In this document: in pieces, positions 1 through 7,624 of the stretch
Layout of the letters: each line of letters starts with the position of its first letter
Position numbering within the stretch: the first letter of the stretch is position 1
Assembly (NCBI GenBank): GCA_021325115.1
Contig: JAJPHU010000189.1
Coordinates: 1 to 33,651 of the forward strand
DNA length: 33,651 nt
Source of the DNA: Planctomycetota bacterium
Lineage (GTDB): Bacteria > Planctomycetota > Planctomycetia > Gemmatales > Gemmataceae
Direction of reading: 5' to 3'
Position numbers and translations under genes: made by a program
Notes under the pieces: model-generated
Told to the model about the DNA's origin: nothing
Database searches by the model: none
What the model saw: the letters and a program-made list of their open reading frames with translations, nothing else

Positions 1-125
1 CCCCCCCAAGGGGGAAGGGAAAAGGCCGCTAGCCCTAAGATTTTCCACCCTCTCCCCCTGGTGGGGGAAGGAAAAGCTTCCTGGCACATAAGCCTTCCTA
101 CGCGCCCAAATCGAGAGGGGCACCC
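1..125 (+). repeat. Dispersed spacer repeat, tandem pair (copies 0 and 1)
   Basis: Bases 41-125 match 26226-26311 over their whole length by eye. Each has a C-rich then G-rich foldback (CTCCCCC / GGGGGAAGG here) followed by a conserved tail containing TAAGCC, ACGC, CCCAAATC, GAGAGGGG and ACCC. Bases 1-39 resemble the first half of the same unit (GGGAAAAG, CCGCT, AGCCC, TAAG), so a truncated copy precedes the full one and may run off the window. No reading frame here looks real. In both full copies the tail ends 17-18 bases before a TTGACA box upstream of a gene for a secreted protein. Confidence 0.65.
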
Positions 126-142
126 GGCGCGCACAGTTCCGG

Positions 143-170
143 TTGACACCATTCCCTCACTCGCTACCAT
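143..170 (+). promoter_or_regulatory. Sigma-70-type promoter for the WD40 gene
   Basis: A perfect -35 box TTGACA (143-148) is followed after 16 bases by TACCAT (165-170, 4 of 6 against TATAAT). This puts the start of transcription near 177 and leaves about a 50-base leader before the ATG at 227. The rest of 126-226 shows nothing else. Confidence 0.5.
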
Positions 171-226
171 CGCCCCTCGCAGCGTGCGGGCATCCTGCTC
201 GCGCTCTGTCTCTGTGAGGACAAGCG

Positions 227-1183
227 ATGCGGCGACGGCTCTTATTCGGATTCGTGCTAATCTGCCTGAGCGCTGCTACGGCGCAGGGGCAGGCCATCCA
301 GGAATTGCGCGGCCATCGTGCCGCCGTCTATGCTGTGGCCTTCCGACCCGACGGCGAACGCATGGCCACGGCCAGTTTCGATCATACCATCAAAGTCTGG
401 GACGTAGAATCTGGCCGCGTGGTGCGGACCTTCACCGGCCATCAGGATAAAGTGCTGGCGCTGGCCTACAGTGCCGATGGCCGGCATCTTGCCTCCGCGG
501 GATTGGATGGCACGATCCGATTGTGGGATACGGTAAACGGCCAGCCAATGGCGTGTCTGACTAGCTGTAATTGCTGTGTGCAGGGCATCGCCTTCACGCC
601 GGATGGACGCCAGTTGATCGCCTGCGGCGAGACGGGTCTCGCTGAAGTGTGGCAGACGCCTAAGGGCATCCGGGAGCGGACGATTCCTATCAAACCGGAG
701 CGGATGCCGCTGTATGCTGCCGCTGTGTCGCCGGATGGTCGAACGCTGGCCCTGGCCGGACTGGATGGCCGCATTCATCTATATAATCGGGCCACGGGAC
801 AGCAGCAGCGCATTCTCGAAGGCCATGCGGATGCGGTATACAGCTTGGCGTTTTCGCCGGATGGCGGCAGCCTGGTATCCGGTTCCGGCGATCAAACGGT
901 GCGCGTGTGGCAGATAGCGAGCGGCGAACAACGCGCTTGCCTTGACGGACATCGGGGAGCGGTTTATCAGATTGGATTTGCCGCCGATGGTCGGCGGCTG
1001 GTCTCCGCTGGCACCGATGGCGAGGTGATCGTCTGGGATGCAGGCAACGGCAGCGCTTTGCATAAACATCGCTTTCCCGGCAAGACGTTGTGCGTTGCCT
1101 TCACGCCGGATGGCCGCCACATCGCCGCTGGCAGCGAACGCTCTACCTGTTATCTGCTAGAGCTGCCACGCCATGTCCGTTAG
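227..1183 (+). CDS. Secreted WD40-repeat beta-propeller protein
   Basis: 318 residues. A Sec signal peptide occupies residues 1 to about 22 (MRRR, then a hydrophobic stretch ending AAATAQGQA-like). Seven WD40 repeats follow, recognisable by GH...V..LAFSPDG...SGS.D.TIRVWD, starting near residues 30, 72, 115, 158, 200, 242 and 280. That is exactly one seven-bladed propeller filling the mature chain. Repeats 3, 4 and 7 are degenerate: they lack the GH dipeptide, and repeat 7 ends YLLEL instead of a WD. There is no kinase, cytochrome or Planctomycete-specific PSD domain attached, unlike many longer WD40 proteins of this phylum. The likely role is a protein-protein scaffold outside the cytoplasm; partner unknown. 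The ATG has GAGGA six bases upstream. The gene is monocistronic, with a convergent gene behind it. Confidence 0.88.
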   Translation: MRRRLLFGFVLICLSAATAQGQAIQELRGHRAAVYAVAFRPDGERMATASFDHTIKVWDVESGRVVRTFTGHQDKVLALAYSADGRHLASAGLDGTIRLWDTVNGQPMACLTSCNCCVQGIAFTPDGRQLIACGETGLAEVWQTPKGIRERTIPIKPERMPLYAAAVSPDGRTLALAGLDGRIHLYNRATGQQQRILEGHADAVYSLAFSPDGGSLVSGSGDQTVRVWQIASGEQRACLDGHRGAVYQIGFAADGRRLVSAGTDGEVIVWDAGNGSALHKHRFPGKTLCVAFTPDGRHIAAGSERSTCYLLELPRHVR

Positions 1184-1198
1184 AGTCGCAATCAAAAA

Positions 1199-1312
1199 GA
1201 ACCGCCAGGACGCCAAGAAAAGAAACTGGCCGAAAACCACGGCAATTGCTCTGCAGGAATCTGTCTCTTTTTTCTCGTGCTTTTCAGGGCGTTCGGGGCG
1301 TCGGGGCGGTTC
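1199..1312. repeat. Long foldback between convergent genes
   Basis: GAACCGCCAGGACGCC (1199-1214) pairs with GGCGTCGGGGCGGTTC (1297-1312), 14 of 16 positions. The right arm is followed directly by the TGA of the minus-strand hydrolase (1311-1313), and the left arm starts 15 bases after the WD40 stop. It could act as a terminator in both directions, but the 82-base loop is long, so a decayed mobile palindrome is as likely. Confidence 0.5.
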
Positions 1313-1916
1313 ATTTCGTTAGCCTCTGGAGCGCTGGCATGGTCACGTATTCGATGCCCAGGCGCTGCCCTTCTTCTTTCGTCTGTTGCTGGAATAAATG
1401 GGCTGTCGGCACGTCGATGCCGGCGCTGGCGTCTTCGACGAGAAGAACACGAAAACCCGCTCTGCGCAGATCGCGGGCCACATAAAAACAACAGATGTTC
1501 GTGGCAATGCCACACACGACGACGGTAGCAATGCCGCACGCACGCAGGAACTCCGCAAAGGCGGGATGTTGCGCCGTCAGCGCGTACGCTTCAAAATCAC
1601 GATCGTAACCCTTGCGCCAGATGGTGTGAAAGCGCTCGGTGCGCAGGCCAGGAAGGAAGTCCGCGCCAGGCGTGTTCATAATACAGTGCGGCGGATAGAG
1701 ATTGTCGCGCTGGCCGAAGAAACTACGATGATCGGGTGGATGCCAATCTTGACTGGCATCGATGCGCGCCCACGGCATTTCCAGCAAACGATTGATATTC
1801 GGCACAATCTCCCGCCCGCCGGGGACGGGCAGTTCCTTCGGACACAAATCGGTGAAGCCGCGCTGCACATCGACCACCAACAGACTGCTCGCACCAGGTT
1901 GTAAGAGTTCGCTCAT
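1311..1916 (-). CDS. Nicotinamidase / isochorismatase-family cysteine hydrolase
   Basis: 201 residues, the usual size for the family. The catalytic triad is visible: D16 in LLVVDVQRGF, K102 in IWRKGYDRD, and C142 in CGIATNICC. The metal-binding stretch of true nicotinamidases is also present (D57-W-H59-P-P-D-H63). The combination suggests hydrolysis of nicotinamide to nicotinate for NAD salvage, but the family also includes ureidoacrylate and other amidases, so substrate is inferred. The start at 1916 is chosen because GGAGG lies at the right distance upstream and the protein then begins just before the first beta strand. A longer in-frame opening to 2090 has no family similarity. It is transcribed alone, divergent from the histidine kinase. 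Confidence 0.82.
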   Translation of the reverse strand: MSELLQPGASSLLVVDVQRGFTDLCPKELPVPGGREIVPNINRLLEMPWARIDASQDWHPPDHRSFFGQRDNLYPPHCIMNTPGADFLPGLRTERFHTIWRKGYDRDFEAYALTAQHPAFAEFLRACGIATVVVCGIATNICCFYVARDLRRAGFRVLLVEDASAGIDVPTAHLFQQQTKEEGQRLGIEYVTMPALQRLTK

Positions 1917-2023
1917 CTTTGCCTCCTTTCTCTGTATGTATAGGGCATGTATAGGGTCAGTGGACGTCAGCCGTTCGTCAAGGAAACTCCGCTCTCGGCT
2001 TGCAGGAGCTATATGCTTGGGCT

Positions 2024-2040
2024 TGGCATGGTTCTTGCTA
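2024..2040 (+). promoter_or_regulatory. Sigma-54 (RpoN) promoter candidate
   Basis: TGGCATGGTTCTTGCTA matches the consensus TGGCAC-N5-TTGCW at every position but one (T for C). The GG and GC pairs are 12 bases apart, as at -24/-12. Transcription would start near 2050, giving a roughly 120-base leader for the hybrid histidine kinase at 2171. The remainder of 1917-2170 shows no other clear signal. The window also encodes a sigma-54 activator at 24065. Confidence 0.55.
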
Positions 2041-2170
2041 AATAGAATAGAGGTTTGGTAAGAAGGAGGATCGACAACGGAGTGGATCAAGAGAGACGCA
2101 ACTGTGCAGAGCCAGCCCTCCTTGAAATAGGGGGCTTGCTTATTTCGACCGCCTTCCTTGGAGAGGGACC

Positions 2171-4426
2171 GTGGAGAGTATGCGCGGACAAGGACGGCAA
2201 TACGGCCTTGGCTACCTCGTCGCTATCGCGGCCACGGCAGCGGTGGTTTTGGTACGCTGGTTCGTCCTCGCCGATGTTTTCGGAACAGAGGCGCCGCTTT
2301 ATCTTTTCCTTTTCGCAGTGGCGGCCTCGGCATGGCTGGGCCGATTAAAAGCGGGCCTGCTGGCAACGGCTTTGGGCGCGCTGGTCGGGACGTACTTCTT
2401 CCTTGCGCAAAACGGCTGGGTTCTTGTCGGAACGATCGACCTGGTGCGGATTGTCTTATTCCTCTTTTCTGGCGTGGCCATTAGCTGGTTCGCCGAGTCG
2501 ATTTATCGCAGTCGAGATCGAGCCGATCAGCAGCGAGAGTCGTTGCGGATCATTCTTGAGAGCATCGGTGATGCCGTTATCACCACGGATGCCGAAGGCC
2601 GAGTCACTTTACTGAATCCGGTTGCTGCCACTTTGACAGGCTGGACACCGGCCGAAGCGGCGGGGCGACCGCTCGAAGAGGTGTTCCACATCCTCAACGA
2701 GTGGAGCCGCCAGCCGGTGGAGAACCCGGTCAAGAAAGTGCTGTCCGAAGGCCGAATTGTCGGACTGGCCAACCACACGGTCCTCCTCGCCAGGGACGGC
2801 CCGGAGCGCCCCATCGACGACAGCGCCGCCCCGATCCGCGATGCCGAAGGAGCGATTCAGGGCGTCGTGCTTATCTTCCGTGACATGACCGAACGAAGGC
2901 ACGCGGAGCGCATCCGTACACGCTTGGCGGCAATTATCGAATCGTCGGAAGATGCCGTCTTTAGTAAGGATCTGGACGGCACCATCACGAGCTGGAACCG
3001 AGGGGCGGAGCGGCTTTACGGCTACAGCGCGGAAGAAATCATTGGCAAGTCTGTTGCCCTTCTCTATCCGCCCGATCACCTCAATGAGTTTCCTCAAATC
3101 ATGGAACGGCTCCAGCGTGGGGAGCGGATTGAGCAATTTGAGACAATTAGGATGCGCAAAGATGGACAACGCTTTGAAGCATCCGTGAGTATCTCGCCGC
3201 TCAAAGATGACAATGGAAGGGTCATCGGCGCTTCCGACATCACCCGCGACATCAGTGAGTACAAGCGCTTGCAGCAGCAATTGCAAGAGGCCGACCGCAA
3301 GAAGGACGAATTCTTGGCGACACTGGCCCACGAGCTGCGCAACCCGCTGGCTCCAATTCGCAACGCTCTGCAACTGCTGCGATTGGCCGGCGACGATAAA
3401 GCGACAGTCGAGCGTGCCCTGACCGTGATGGAACGCCAGGTACAACAAATGGTCCGGCTGATCGACGACCTGATGGACGTCAGCCGTATCACCCGTGCCA
3501 AGCTGCAACTTCGCAAAGAGCGAGTCGATCTGACGACGGTGGTGCGGAACGCGGTGGAAACCTCTCGACCGTTCATCGAGATGGCAGGCCACGAGTTGAC
3601 GCTCACGCTGCCGAAGGAGCCGATCTACGTAGAGGCCGATGCAGCCAGGCTGGCCCAGGTCTTTGCCAATCTGCTCAACAATGCCGCCAAATATACCGAA
3701 CAGGGAGGACATGTCTGGCTGACGGTCGAAAAAACGAGCGGAGGGTGTCACCCCTCCGGGGAAGCTGTCGTGCGTGTGAAGGATAATGGGCTGGGTATTT
3801 CCGCCGAACATTTGCCGCACATCTTTGAGATGTTTTCGCAAGTGGATCACTCCTTGGAACGCGCGCAAGGCGGACTTGGCATCGGTCTGACCCTGGCGAA
3901 ACACTTGACAGAGATGCACGGCGGCACGATCGAAGCCTCTAGTGAAGGGGCAGGCAAAGGATGTGAATTTATCGTGCGTCTTCCCCAAATGGACGTTTCT
4001 TCCGTTGGGCAACAGCCAATCACTGCCTCGAGCGCGAGTAAGGCTGCGACGGGGCAATGTAAGATATTAATTGTAGATGACGATGAGGACACGGTTACCA
4101 GTATGAGCATGATCCTGCGCATCCTTGGGCATGACACGTATAGTGCTCACGATGGCGAACAAGCCATAGAAGAAGCGCGTTTGCACAGGCCCGACATCGT
4201 GCTGCTCGATATCGGTTTGCCGAAGATGAACGGCTACGAAGTAGCGCGCCGCATCCGCCAAGAACCCTGGGGCAAGGAGGTGAAATTGGTCGCCCTGACC
4301 GGCTGGGGACAGGAAGGGGACAAGCGGCGCTCCAAGGAAGCCGGGTTCGATTACCACTTGCTCAAGCCGGTGGAACCAGACGCGCTGGAAGAGTTGCTGA
4401 AAGACTTATGCTCAGACTCGACCTAA
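2171..4426 (+). CDS. Membrane hybrid sensor histidine kinase (DUF4118-PAS-PAS-HisKA-HATPase-REC)
   Basis: 751 residues. Four hydrophobic segments in residues 12-110 resemble the KdpD-type DUF4118 membrane domain. Two PAS domains follow (about 122-245, with ESIGDAVITTD, and 248-368, with ESSEDAVFSKD). The HisKA domain has the phospho-acceptor H387 in LAHELRNPL. The ATPase has N500/N504 (NLLNNAAKYT), D538 in DNGLGI, and GGLGIGL. A receiver at about 633-748 has D680 in VLLDIGLPKMNG. The kinase should phosphorylate its own receiver and perhaps the stand-alone receiver 74 bases downstream. The signal sensed is unknown. The start is GTG at 2171 (GAGAGGG just upstream) or ATG at 2180; the choice is not certain. 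A palindrome at 3739-3758 adds about nine residues to the ATPase domain. Confidence 0.9.
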   Translation: MESMRGQGRQYGLGYLVAIAATAAVVLVRWFVLADVFGTEAPLYLFLFAVAASAWLGRLKAGLLATALGALVGTYFFLAQNGWVLVGTIDLVRIVLFLFSGVAISWFAESIYRSRDRADQQRESLRIILESIGDAVITTDAEGRVTLLNPVAATLTGWTPAEAAGRPLEEVFHILNEWSRQPVENPVKKVLSEGRIVGLANHTVLLARDGPERPIDDSAAPIRDAEGAIQGVVLIFRDMTERRHAERIRTRLAAIIESSEDAVFSKDLDGTITSWNRGAERLYGYSAEEIIGKSVALLYPPDHLNEFPQIMERLQRGERIEQFETIRMRKDGQRFEASVSISPLKDDNGRVIGASDITRDISEYKRLQQQLQEADRKKDEFLATLAHELRNPLAPIRNALQLLRLAGDDKATVERALTVMERQVQQMVRLIDDLMDVSRITRAKLQLRKERVDLTTVVRNAVETSRPFIEMAGHELTLTLPKEPIYVEADAARLAQVFANLLNNAAKYTEQGGHVWLTVEKTSGGCHPSGEAVVRVKDNGLGISAEHLPHIFEMFSQVDHSLERAQGGLGIGLTLAKHLTEMHGGTIEASSEGAGKGCEFIVRLPQMDVSSVGQQPITASSASKAATGQCKILIVDDDEDTVTSMSMILRILGHDTYSAHDGEQAIEEARLHRPDIVLLDIGLPKMNGYEVARRIRQEPWGKEVKLVALTGWGQEGDKRRSKEAGFDYHLLKPVEPDALEELLKDLCSDST
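3739..3758. repeat. Short palindrome inside the kinase gene
   Basis: CGGAGGG (3739-3745) pairs with CCCTCCG (3752-3758) across a six-base loop. It encodes a Gly/Ser/Pro-rich stretch, KTSGGCHPSG, between WLTVE and EAVVRVKDNG. In most histidine kinases these two strands are joined by a short turn. It looks like an in-frame insertion in a loop of the ATPase domain. Confidence 0.4.
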
Positions 4427-4500
4427 CTTGTGGTAGGCACAGGTTTTGCAACGCTCACTTATAACGCCCGGTGCGGCACGTTGGCGAAAAGAGGTGGGCC

Positions 4501-4890
4501 ATGCGTGTTCTCGTAGCAGACGATAACAAAGACGCGGCAGACACTTTAGGCATGTTGTTGCGGCTATGGGGCCACGAAGTCCGCATCGCTTACGATGGGG
4601 ACTCGGCCCTTCTGTTGGCCCACCGCTTCAAGCCGCACGTCGCCCTACTGGACATTCAAATGCCCAAGAGGAACGGCGGCGAAGTGGCCCTCCAGATAAG
4701 AAGGCAATCCGGGTCTGAAAAAACTCTCCTTATCGCTGTCTCGGGGAGCGATCCGAGCGACCCACGCCTCGCGCGCTACAAGGGCGCTTTCGATGCGTTT
4801 CTCAGCAAGCCGTGCGAATGGGAACGAATCCAAGAATTACTGGCTGATTACCGTTCTCATACTCGTGAGTCGATGCGAATGTACAGTTAG
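4501..4890 (+). CDS. Stand-alone response regulator receiver
   Basis: 129 residues, a single CheY-like domain with no output domain. The acidic pair D7/D8 (VLVADDN), the phospho-acceptor D51 (ALLDIQMPKRNGG), S in AVSGSD and K in FLSKPCE are all present, so it should be phosphorylatable. It sits 74 bases behind the hybrid kinase on the same strand and is the obvious partner or a phosphate shuttle. The start at 4501 is preferred over an in-frame GTG at 4471 because AGAGG lies seven bases upstream and the first strand of the fold begins at residue 2. Confidence 0.88.
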   Translation: MRVLVADDNKDAADTLGMLLRLWGHEVRIAYDGDSALLLAHRFKPHVALLDIQMPKRNGGEVALQIRRQSGSEKTLLIAVSGSDPSDPRLARYKGAFDAFLSKPCEWERIQELLADYRSHTRESMRMYS

Positions 4891-4897
4891 AGGAGCC

Positions 4898-4960
4898 GGT
4901 GAGCGAGGCGTGTCCACGCCCCGATAGGGGGAACCGGGGCATGGATACGCTCCGTTCGCC
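4898..4960. terminator. Strong hairpin between convergent genes (palindrome family A)
   Basis: Arms of 26 bases, 4898-4923 and 4935-4960, surround an 11-base loop. Twenty positions pair and all six differences are transitions, several of which give G-U pairs. The inner stem GCCCCG/CGGGGC is perfect. It begins 7 bases after the receiver stop and ends 12 bases before the proS stop, so it could end transcription from both sides. No T-run follows on either strand. The arm sequence belongs to the same family as 10588-10650 and 28035-28098. Confidence 0.6.
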
Positions 4961-4972
4961 GCTGCATGTCTC

Positions 4973-6487
4973 TCAATATGCCTTGGCGAACACCACGCGG
5001 CCTTCGGATGGCCGGCCAGTTACCATACACTTGCCGGCTTCCTTCTGGCGGTCAAAGGGAATACAGCGAATGGTTGCCTTGGTCTCCGCAGCGATGCGCT
5101 CATCCGTCTCGCGCGTGCCATCCCAGTGTGCCAGCAAGAAACCGCCCGGCTCCTCGATCTTCTTCTTGAACTCGTCGTAGGAATTGACTTCGTAGGTGTT
5201 CTCCTCGCGGAACTTGCGGGCACGTTCGAACAAGGCCGTCTGCATGGCGTGCAGCATCTCGCCGATGCGCACTGCCGCTTTTGTCAACGGCACCCCTGCC
5301 TCTTTCGCTTCCTTGCCCGGCAGATCGCGGCGTGCCAAGACACAAGCGCCTTTGGCGAGGTCTTTTGGTCCTAATTCGACACGCACCGGCACGCCTTTCA
5401 GCTCCCATTCGTTGAACTTGAAGCCTGGCTGATACTGCTCGCGGTCATCGACGCGCACTGTCACCGGCTCGTAGTTGAGCCATTCGCGCAGCGGCAAATC
5501 ACGGATGCTCTCGGCCAGCTTGTTCGCTGCCTCTAACACGGCGGCGCGTTCGGTCTCGGTCTTGTAGATCGGCACGATGACAGCGTGGACCGGCGCCAGC
5601 CGCGGCGGCACGATCAAGCCCTGATCGTCGCTGTGCGTCATGATGAGACCGCCGATCAGGCGTGTGGACACCCCCCAGCTTGTCGCCCAGGCGTATTCCC
5701 GCTTGCCCTCCGGATTCTGGAAGGTCACGTCAAATGCTTTGGCGAAGTTCTGGCCCAGGAAATGGCTTGTGCCCGCTTGCAGAGCTTTTTTGTCCTGCAT
5801 CATCGCCTCGATGCAGAGCGTGTAGACAGCGCCGGGAAACTTTTGGCCTTCGCTCTTGGGACCGACCAACACTGGCATCGCCATCCACTCCTCAGCAAAG
5901 TGGCGGTACACCTCAACCATGCGCCGCGCCTCCTCCTCGGCCTCCTGTTGCGTGGCGTGGGCGGTGTGGCCTTCCTGCCACAGAAATTCGGCGGTGCGCA
6001 GGAACAGGCGCGTCCGCATCTCCCAGCGGACCACGTTGGCCCACTGGTTGATTAACAGCGGCAGATCGCGCCAACTCTGTACCCAGCTGCGATAGGTGTT
6101 CCAGATAATCGTCTCCGACGTGGGCCGGACGATCAACGGCTCTTCCAGCTTCGATTCCGGATCCACCTCGACGCCCCCTCCGGGAATGGCTTTGAGGCGA
6201 TGATGCGTGATGACGGCGCATTCCTTGGCGAAGCCTTCGGCCATCTGCTCTTCGCGGGCCAGGAACGATTTGGGAATAAACAGAGGGAAATAGGCGTTCA
6301 CATGGCCGGTGTCCTTGAACAGGCGGTCGAGCGCTCGCTGGATTTTCTCCCAGATGGCGTAGCCGTGTGGCTTGATGACCATGCAGCCGCGCACGTCGGA
6401 ATTCTCGGCCAACCCGGCGCGGTTGACGATGTCCAGGTACCATTGCGAATAATCCTTGGCTCGGCTGGTGATTTTCTCGGCGGCCAT
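4973..6487 (-). CDS. proS: Prolyl-tRNA synthetase, archaeal/eukaryotic-like (type 3)
   Basis: 504 residues, the length of the short ProRS form lacking the bacterial editing insertion. It charges tRNA(Pro) in the cytoplasm. Class II motifs are clear: RPTSE at 121-125, motif 2 around 152-178 (RWEMR...[10 protein letters not shown]), and motif 3 around 279-299 ([17 protein letters not shown]). An anticodon-binding domain and the type-3 C-terminal domain ending in FAKAY follow. The zinc site of that last domain is incomplete: only two cysteines remain (IRC, GKC), while the first Cys pair is replaced by acidic and polar residues, so zinc binding is doubtful. ATG at 6487 has AGGAGA upstream. Confidence 0.95.
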   Translation of the reverse strand: MAAEKITSRAKDYSQWYLDIVNRAGLAENSDVRGCMVIKPHGYAIWEKIQRALDRLFKDTGHVNAYFPLFIPKSFLAREEQMAEGFAKECAVITHHRLKAIPGGGVEVDPESKLEEPLIVRPTSETIIWNTYRSWVQSWRDLPLLINQWANVVRWEMRTRLFLRTAEFLWQEGHTAHATQQEAEEEARRMVEVYRHFAEEWMAMPVLVGPKSEGQKFPGAVYTLCIEAMMQDKKALQAGTSHFLGQNFAKAFDVTFQNPEGKREYAWATSWGVSTRLIGGLIMTHSDDQGLIVPPRLAPVHAVIVPIYKTETERAAVLEAANKLAESIRDLPLREWLNYEPVTVRVDDREQYQPGFKFNEWELKGVPVRVELGPKDLAKGACVLARRDLPGKEAKEAGVPLTKAAVRIGEMLHAMQTALFERARKFREENTYEVNSYDEFKKKIEEPGGFLLAHWDGTRETDERIAAETKATIRCIPFDRQKEAGKCMVTGRPSEGRVVFAKAY

Positions 6488-6554
6488 GTCGTCTCCTGTA
6501 TCTTCGTTTCGCTTTTGCTGCGATTATAGTTGATGGATACAGGAAGACCAACCT

Positions 6555-6625
6555 CCCGAGGTCGGAAGTCAGAAGTCCACCGGAGTTTCTTTTCTGACTT
6601 CTGATTTCTGACTTCTGACCTCGGG
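6555..6625. repeat. Foldback element overlapping the end of an SDR gene
   Basis: Arms of 23 bases (6555-6577 and 6603-6625) pair with two mismatches. The loop and right arm repeat CTGACTTCTGA. The SDR stop codon (6569-6571) lies inside the distal arm, and the last 17 or so residues of that protein (EVRSQKSEVR...) are translated from the element rather than from ancestral coding sequence. Confidence 0.65.
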
Positions 6626-7456
6626 TAGTTGTGGCCCGCCTGCTTTGATCTCAGCGCGGAAGAGATTGTACACCTTGCGTTTGGCGATGCGGTCGGCCAG
6701 GCGCGGGAACAGACGATTGACCAACACGATGAGCCGGCCATTCAGCGACAAACACACTTCGTTGCGGCCGTGTTCCAGTGCCCGCAGCGCCGCCTCAGCC
6801 ACAGCCTCGGCCGTCATGCCGCGCAGGTGATCCAGTTGCAGCGCCGCCTTTTGCTCCAGCATATTCTGCGAGAAATTCGTCTGCGTCAGGCCGGGACAGA
6901 CGAGCAGCACGTCGATGCCATCCTTGGCCAGTTCAGCGCGCAAGGCCTCGCTGAACCCCTGCACGGCGAACTTGCTGGCCGAGTATTCGCTGCGAGCCGG
7001 GATGCCGCGCTTGCCGGCGATCGACGAAATGTTGAGAATGGCCGGTGTTGTGCCCAGACGCAAAAGCGGCAAAAACTGTCGCGTTGTCTCGACCAGAGCG
7101 AAGAAATTGACTTCCATGATCTTGCGCAGTCGTTCGGGGCTGACCTCGGCGAAATGGCCGGTGGCGCCGATGCCGGCGTTGTTAATAAGCACATCGACGC
7201 CACCGAAGTGCCGCAGTGCCGCTCCGGCCATCGCTTCACGATCACCGCGCTGCGTGATGTCGGCGTGAATGGTCTCGATTACGCCGCCGGCCGCCCGAAT
7301 CTTCTCGGCCAATTCGGCCAAAAGCACATCGGAACGCGCCGCTGCCAGCACACGCGCGCCGCGTCGCGCCGCCGCCTCGGCCAAGGCCTTGCCAATACCC
7401 TGCGAAGCGCCGGTGATGACCATTCGTAAGCCGTGCAAGTTGCGCCGCTGTCCCAT
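6569..7456 (-). CDS. Short-chain dehydrogenase/reductase (SDR 1)
   Basis: 295 residues, slightly long for a classical SDR. The nucleotide-binding motif TGASQGIG (15-22), the NNAG strand, and the catalytic S...YSASK (ISSIAGKRG, then SEYSASK) are all present. It is a clear paralogue of the SDR at 21644, sharing GGVDVLINNAG, MEVNFF, RRGIPAxSEYSASKFA, GIDVLLVxPG and a basic C-terminal NRLFPRLxD segment that may touch membrane. The substrate is unknown; related proteins act on lipids or sugars. The final EVRSQKSEVRKETPVDF derives from a palindromic element, so the ancestral end is probably near AEIKAGGPQ. GGGAGAG precedes the ATG. Confidence 0.85.
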   Translation of the reverse strand: MGQRRNLHGLRMVITGASQGIGKALAEAAARRGARVLAAARSDVLLAELAEKIRAAGGVIETIHADITQRGDREAMAGAALRHFGGVDVLINNAGIGATGHFAEVSPERLRKIMEVNFFALVETTRQFLPLLRLGTTPAILNISSIAGKRGIPARSEYSASKFAVQGFSEALRAELAKDGIDVLLVCPGLTQTNFSQNMLEQKAALQLDHLRGMTAEAVAEAALRALEHGRNEVCLSLNGRLIVLVNRLFPRLADRIAKRKVYNLFRAEIKAGGPQLPEVRSQKSEVRKETPVDF

Positions 7457-7474
7457 GGCTCTCTCCCGATAGGT

Positions 7475-7497
7475 GTTCCCATGCCGAGTAGGGGAAC
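7475..7497. repeat. Small hairpin in the leader of SDR 1
   Basis: GTTCCC (7475-7480) pairs with GGGAAC (7492-7497). The surrounding GGGGAACGAGGA text resembles the hairpin in front of dapA (16347-16379). The rest of the 7457-7624 spacer holds the telomere-like patch listed separately. Confidence 0.35.
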
Positions 7498-7559
7498 GAG
7501 GATGTCGCTCTCAATTGTGCCATCGAAAGGACGAGGCCGCCAAGGGGACAAAGGGTCCA

Positions 7560-7612
7560 GGATTTAGGGTTTCGGGTTTAGGGTTGGGGATGTAAGGGCA
7601 ATACGGTTTAGG
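7560..7612. repeat. Degenerate TTTAGGG-like patch
   Basis: Between the deacetylase stop and the SDR 1 leader the sequence reads GGATTTAGGGTTTCGGGTT, then TAGGGTTGGGG, and later GGTTTAGGGG. This makes about four imperfect TTTAGGG/TTCGGG units. It is spacer DNA with no coding sign. The resemblance to telomere repeats is probably coincidental and the patch looks like another eroded spacer repeat. Confidence 0.35.
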
Positions 7613-7624
7613 GGACCATCATGT

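Noticed and set aside
1917..2090. N-terminal extension of the nicotinamidase-like gene
   Set aside because: The ATG at 1916 has a strong ribosome site and the extension has no similarity to the family.
2609..4057. Long open frame on the minus strand opposite the hybrid kinase
   Set aside because: It mirrors the kinase codons, has no family motifs and no ribosome site. The plus-strand domains are unmistakable.
7560..7612. True telomere repeat
   Set aside because: Only a few degenerate units in the middle of a bacterial chromosome segment. There is no array and no linear-end context.
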